A stretch of 16,725 nucleotides of DNA from Deltaproteobacteria bacterium. Lineage in GTDB: Bacteria > Desulfobacterota > Desulfobacteria > Desulfobacterales > Desulfatibacillaceae. Position 1 is the stretch's first letter; each line of letters starts with the position of its first letter. Of this stretch, positions 13,254-16,725 are shown one piece after another. The position numbers were made by a program, and so were the translations under genes. The notes below the pieces were generated by a model that had not been told where the DNA came from, made no database searches, and saw only the letters and a list, made by a program, of their open reading frames with translations. The stretch covers positions 1 through 16,725 of the forward strand of contig JAKAGN010000008.1 in assembly GCA_021815525.1 (NCBI GenBank), read 5' to 3'.

Positions 13254-15464
13254 ATGGCGGAAACCAAGCTTGGCGTGTGCGGCCTGTGTTTTCACAGCCC
13301 CGGCTGCGGCGTGAAGGTTTTTTTCGATGACGAAGGCAGGCTAGACCGGCTCGAGCCAGACCCGGAAGCGCCCATGGGAAGCGTGCTGTGCCCCATCGCC
13401 AAGCGCGCAAAGGAAATCGTCTACTCCGGGCATCGCCTTCAAACCCCCCTTTTGCGCACCGGGCCCAAGGGGACGCACGAGTTTGCGCCCATATCATGGG
13501 ACCGGGCCTTTGAAACCATCGTGGAAAAGCTCTATGAGCTGAAAGCCGAGCACGGCCCCGAATCCGTGGGCTTCTACGCCGGGACCGGCTCCTACGAGCG
13601 CTCCTTCAAGGATGTTTTCCAGCTCGCCGGTTCGGAGATATATCTGGCCTCATCCGTGCTTTTTCCTTTCGGCTCGCCCAACACCTTCGGCGTGGGGGCG
13701 CCCTGCTACACCTCCCTGGGGGTTCTCGCCCCCAAGGTCACCATGGGGTGCCTGCACATAGACATGTTTTCCGATCTGGACAACGCCGACCTCATCCTTG
13801 TCTGGGGCACCGACCCTTCCACGTCCACCCCGCCCGCCGCTTTCAAGCGAATTGAGAACGCCGCGCGGGAGGGCGCCAGGATCATAGTGATCGATCCACG
13901 CAGGACCCGGACCGCGGACATCGAGGGAGCCGAGTGGCTTCCCATACGGCCGGGCTCGGACGGGGCGCTGGCGCTGGGCCTTTGCAACGTGCTGATTGAA
14001 AAGGGGCTTTACGACGCTGATTTCGCGGAAAAATGGACCATTGGCTTCGATGAGTTCGCCGAATACGTAAAGGAGTTCAGCCCCGGGCGGGTGGCCAAGC
14101 TCACCGGCATCTCCGGGGAACGCATCGTGGATCTGGCCGAATCCATCGCCGGGGCCGAGGGCGCCACCTACGTCATGTACACCGGCCTGGAGTACACCAG
14201 AAGCGGCGTGCAGGGCATCCGGGCCGTCATGACGCTCTGGGCACTTGCCGGCCAGCTGGATGTCGAGGGCGGGCGCTGCTTTTTGAGGCGGGACGACTTC
14301 CTGCCCCTTTGCAAAAGCCGCCAGGTGAAGACCCCCGGCTTTGAAAAATCCATAGCCCGGGGGCGTTTTCCGGTGTACTCCCGTTTTTGCGGTGGAGAAC
14401 CCCACGCAAGCCTGCTGCCCAAGGCGATCCTTGAAGGCGACCCCTATAAGATCCGCGGCCTTTTGATCCTGGGGGCCTCGATCCTGACCTCGTGGCCCGA
14501 GCCCTCCGTGTGGCGCGCCGCCCTGGATTCGCTGGATTTCCTGGTGTGCATGGACCTCCAGATGACCGCCGACGCGGCCTACGCGGATTTGGTTCTTCCG
14601 GCGTGCACCGGCTTCGAGCAGGAGTCCTACTGCTACTACGGCAGCTCCATCCGCTTGCGGGAGCGCATGATTCCGCCCCTGGGAGAGGCGCGGCCTAGCT
14701 TCGACATCCTGGCCGAGCTGGCCCGCCGCCTGGGCTACGGGGACCTCTACCCCAAAAAAGGCCTGGAGCTTCTGGACTACATCCTGAGCGAGTCCGGCTA
14801 CACCGCAAAAGACCTCATGGCCGCGGAGCGGTTTGTCCTTTCCGCCAAGAGAAGGCCCATGGAATATCGCAAGTGGGAAAAAGGCCTCCTGAGAAAGGAC
14901 GGCCGGCCCGGGTTCGAAACGCCGTCGGGCAAGTTCGAGATCAAATCCGCGGTGTTGGAGGAGCACGGCTACGACGGGCTTCCCGTTTACCGGGAGTCCT
15001 TTGAAACCGCCGAAAGCGCCCCGGATCTCGCCCGGCGCTTTCCCCTTGTCCTGGGCACGGGGCCTTTCAAGCCGGACATGAAATCCTGTTTCAGGGCCAT
15101 TCCCGCCTTTATAAGCAAATACCCGGTTCCAATGGTGCAGATGAACCCGGCCGACGCCGCCGCGCGAGGCATCGAAACCGGGGATGCCGTGATGCTCAAG
15201 ACCGCGCGGGGCTCCGTCATGATGTGGGCCTTCTTGTCGGATCGCATCATGGAGGGCTTCGCGTACGCGCCGGTGGGAGGCGGCGGGCCGCTGGGCCCGG
15301 ACGAGTGGCGGCGGGCCAACGTGAACGAGCTGACGGACCTTGCGCAGTTCGATCCCATTTCGGGCTTTCCCGTTTACAAGACGCTTTTGTGCGAGGTCAA
15401 AAAAAAGCGGCGCAGGACCAGGGGGATTGCCGTGCAGGACCCCACCTTGGGCTGCGTGGGGTGA
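13254..15464 (+). CDS. Molybdopterin oxidoreductase (DMSO-reductase superfamily), cytoplasmic
   Basis: This is a 736-residue single-chain molybdenum or tungsten bis-MGD enzyme. Residues 1-60 hold the [4Fe-4S] domain with C9, C12, C18 and C46; the C12-x5-C18 gap is longer than the usual x3. ISWDRAFETIVEKL follows at 80-93. GSPNTFGVGAPC puts C151 at the metal-ligand position, as in thiosulfate/polysulfide reductase-like proteins. VIDPRRTRTADI and LPIRPGSDGALALGL are cofactor-domain motifs. The C-terminal cofactor-binding domain spans about 615-720. There is no twin-arginine signal, so it should be cytoplasmic. No iron-sulfur or membrane subunit is adjacent. Size and layout resemble acetylene hydratase-like enzymes, but the aspartate after the second cysteine in that enzyme is phenylalanine here. 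Substrate is unassigned. ATG at 13254 has AAAGGTG seven bases upstream. A methyltransferase gene follows after 58 bases. Confidence 0.9.
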   Translation: MAETKLGVCGLCFHSPGCGVKVFFDDEGRLDRLEPDPEAPMGSVLCPIAKRAKEIVYSGHRLQTPLLRTGPKGTHEFAPISWDRAFETIVEKLYELKAEHGPESVGFYAGTGSYERSFKDVFQLAGSEIYLASSVLFPFGSPNTFGVGAPCYTSLGVLAPKVTMGCLHIDMFSDLDNADLILVWGTDPSTSTPPAAFKRIENAAREGARIIVIDPRRTRTADIEGAEWLPIRPGSDGALALGLCNVLIEKGLYDADFAEKWTIGFDEFAEYVKEFSPGRVAKLTGISGERIVDLAESIAGAEGATYVMYTGLEYTRSGVQGIRAVMTLWALAGQLDVEGGRCFLRRDDFLPLCKSRQVKTPGFEKSIARGRFPVYSRFCGGEPHASLLPKAILEGDPYKIRGLLILGASILTSWPEPSVWRAALDSLDFLVCMDLQMTADAAYADLVLPACTGFEQESYCYYGSSIRLRERMIPPLGEARPSFDILAELARRLGYGDLYPKKGLELLDYILSESGYTAKDLMAAERFVLSAKRRPMEYRKWEKGLLRKDGRPGFETPSGKFEIKSAVLEEHGYDGLPVYRESFETAESAPDLARRFPLVLGTGPFKPDMKSCFRAIPAFISKYPVPMVQMNPADAAARGIETGDAVMLKTARGSVMMWAFLSDRIMEGFAYAPVGGGGPLGPDEWRRANVNELTDLAQFDPISGFPVYKTLLCEVKKKRRRTRGIAVQDPTLGCVG

Positions 15465-15522
15465 AATTCCGGCAAGAACGATGGGCGTCACCATTCGGCA
15501 TTAGGGGCTTAAGGGAATCATC

Positions 15523-16461
15523 GTGAAAAAGGCATTGATGGAGTTTCTTGTTTGCCCCGTGTGCCGAATCGAGGAGCGGGAGCTTGCCCTTGAAACGGAA
15601 TCGGAGGACTCCGGCGACGTCCTGGAGGGAAGGCTTGCGTGCGAAGGCTGCGGCAGGACCTTCCTCATCACCAATGGGGTGGCCTTTCTCGACCCGGCCG
15701 TGCGCTCGCCTTCGGCATCGGATAAAAGGTACGAAACATCCCCCGTGCTTTCGTCGTACCTGTGGAGCCATTTCGGAGACATTCTCGGGCATGAACGGGC
15801 CACCGACGCCTATGCGCACTGGGCGGATCTCATGGTCCCCCTGGCCGGGCCCGCTGTGGACATCGGCTGCGCGGTGGGCAGGTTGACCTTCGAGCTGGCC
15901 GGAAAGAGCGATTTCGCCGTGGGGCTGGACAGGTCCGCATCCTTCATACGGGCCGCGCGGAGACTTTGCCGGACCGGCGAGTTCGAGTTCCCCCTCATGG
16001 AGGAGGGAATGATTTCCAGGAAGGTGCGCCTTACACTTCCGCCCGCCTTTCGGCGCGACAACGTGGAATTCATCGTGGCGGACGCCCTGGCCCTGCCTTT
16101 TCGTTCAGGTTTTTTTTCATCCCTGGCGGGGCTCAACCTCATCGACAAGCTGCCGGAGCCGCTCGCCCATTTCCGGGAGATGAACCGGGTGGCAAGGACT
16201 TCCGGCGCGCAATTTTTGTTTTCCGACCCCTTTTCCTGGTCCGAGGATGTGGCCGGCCGCGACAAGTGGCTGGGGGGCGCCGGCTCCGGACCTTTCTCCG
16301 GCAAGGGCCTGGCCAACGTGGCCTCGCTTTTGAGCGGCGGCGCAAGCGGCCTTCGCCCGGCCTGGAGGGTGGAGGGGACCGGGCATGTGTGGTGGCGGAT
16401 ACGCACGCATTCCAACCATTACGAGGAGATCAGGAGCTGGTATGTCAGGGCGGTAAGGTAG
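15523..16461 (+). CDS. Zinc-ribbon (Trm112-like) class I SAM methyltransferase
   Basis: The 312-residue protein begins with a Trm112-like zinc ribbon: C11-P-V-C14 and C40-E-G-C43, followed by the typical LITNGVAFLD turn (48-57). Residues 95-300 form a SAM-dependent methyltransferase. Motif I is VDIGCAVGRLT (112-122), the acidic end of strand 2 is GLDRS, strand 4 reads FSSLAGLNLIDKL, and GAQFLFSDPFSW follows. The substrate is unknown. The start is GTG at 15523 with AAGGGA six bases upstream. It lies 58 bases after the molybdoenzyme gene on the same strand, probably in one transcript, hinting that it modifies the same substrate, cofactor or product. The stop TAG lies inside a perfect palindrome (16457-16466). 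Confidence 0.85.
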   Translation: MKKALMEFLVCPVCRIEERELALETESEDSGDVLEGRLACEGCGRTFLITNGVAFLDPAVRSPSASDKRYETSPVLSSYLWSHFGDILGHERATDAYAHWADLMVPLAGPAVDIGCAVGRLTFELAGKSDFAVGLDRSASFIRAARRLCRTGEFEFPLMEEGMISRKVRLTLPPAFRRDNVEFIVADALALPFRSGFFSSLAGLNLIDKLPEPLAHFREMNRVARTSGAQFLFSDPFSWSEDVAGRDKWLGGAGSGPFSGKGLANVASLLSGGASGLRPAWRVEGTGHVWWRIRTHSNHYEEIRSWYVRAVR

Positions 16462-16530
16462 CTACCAGGTTGCGTTCAAATGGCGGAGCCTTGCGTTGGA
16501 TCGCGTGCAGTGCTACCCGTTGCATTCAAA
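16461..16530 (+). repeat. Imperfect direct repeat just after the last gene
   Basis: GCTACC-AG-GTTGCGTTCAAA (16461-16480) recurs as GCTACC-C-GTTGCATTCAAA (16512-16530), 51 bases on. The first copy begins in the TAG stop codon and shares the palindrome GGTAGCTACC (16457-16466). No gene lies in 16462-16725. Confidence 0.45.
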
Positions 16531-16623
16531 AATAGAGCATCAAGGCGTTGACGGGTCTCCACGAAGTCCTTTTTCCCAAGCTTCCAGGCTTCGGGCGCTT
16601 GAATGCGAAGCCCCGGAAAACTG

Positions 16624-16654
16624 CGGGGCGCGTTTGCTTCGCAAACGAGCCCCG
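16624..16654. terminator. Strong GC-rich hairpin downstream of the methyltransferase gene
   Basis: The arms 16624-16637 and 16641-16654 pair over 14 positions with one mismatch around a TTC loop (core CGTTTGC-TTC-GCAAACG). There is no T-run, so it is either a 3'-end stabilising or Rho-assisted hairpin or part of an intergenic repeat. It lies 163 bases after the stop codon. Confidence 0.4.
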
Positions 16655-16725
16655 TGCATAACGGGGGTCCGGGGGGGGTTTGCGCCCCAGGGACTTTTGG
16701 AGAGGGGGGAGGGGTTGCGGGGGAG

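Noticed and set aside
13254..15464. Assignment of the molybdoenzyme as acetylene hydratase.
   Set aside because: Overall size and C-terminal motifs are similar, but the residue after the second cluster cysteine is Phe rather than the catalytic Asp, and the metal-ligand region is more like thiosulfate/polysulfide reductases.
13650..15494. 614-residue frame on the minus strand opposite the molybdoenzyme.
   Set aside because: It is the complement of a clearly recognised gene in GC-rich DNA; the translation is Gly/Arg/Pro/His-rich and carries no domain.

Overview
The window is GC-rich, bacterial and gene-dense. Several things point to an anaerobic, probably sulfate-reducing or syntrophic Desulfobacterota-type organism: a group 4 hydrogenase/complex I-type small subunit fused to a ferredoxin, a complete indolepyruvate ferredoxin oxidoreductase (iorA, iorB), a cytoplasmic molybdopterin oxidoreductase, a DUF3786 protein and a DUF4388 protein. 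This placement is inferred from gene content; there is no rRNA or other phylogenetic marker here.

Layout. 103-870: ferredoxin-hydrogenase small subunit fusion. 1056-1367: decayed 3' half of an ABC-transporter ATPase gene with no Walker A half. 1357-1968 (-): exported DJ-1/PfpI protein, divergent from pyrD (2078-3016, class 1B dihydroorotate dehydrogenase) behind a good sigma-70-like promoter. 3201-4148 (-): Cys-rich DUF3786 protein. 4438-8444 (-): iorA, iorB, tatD and an HD phosphohydrolase; the last three are joined by two ATGA stop/start overlaps. 8645-10843 (+): rdgB, a COG1237-type metallo-beta-lactamase-fold protein and an unrecognised 183-residue protein, closely spaced. 10988-12205 (+): DUF4388 plus two cyclic-nucleotide-binding-like folds, starting at TTG. 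12488-13060: an AT-rich methyltransferase gene that looks foreign. 13254-16461: a 736-residue molybdopterin oxidoreductase followed by a zinc-ribbon methyltransferase. The last 264 bases hold no gene but contain repeats, a strong hairpin and G-runs.

The most distinctive non-coding signal is a three-copy family of palindromic elements (3048-3204, 4326-4441, 6470-6597). Each has long self-complementary outer arms and an inner stem, both differing in sequence between copies while keeping pairing. Each also has a conserved GCGTAC-N4-GTACGY hairpin, bordered by a purine-rich strand (GGAGGGA in two copies) opposite GACCG. One arm of every copy runs into the stop codon of a minus-strand gene, and the third copy lies between iorA and iorB.

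Functional reading: redox and ferredoxin metabolism (hydrogenase, IorAB, molybdoenzyme), nucleotide metabolism and quality control (PyrD, RdgB, HD phosphohydrolase, TatD) and a regulatory-looking protein. No defence system, CRISPR array, rRNA or tRNA gene was recognised.
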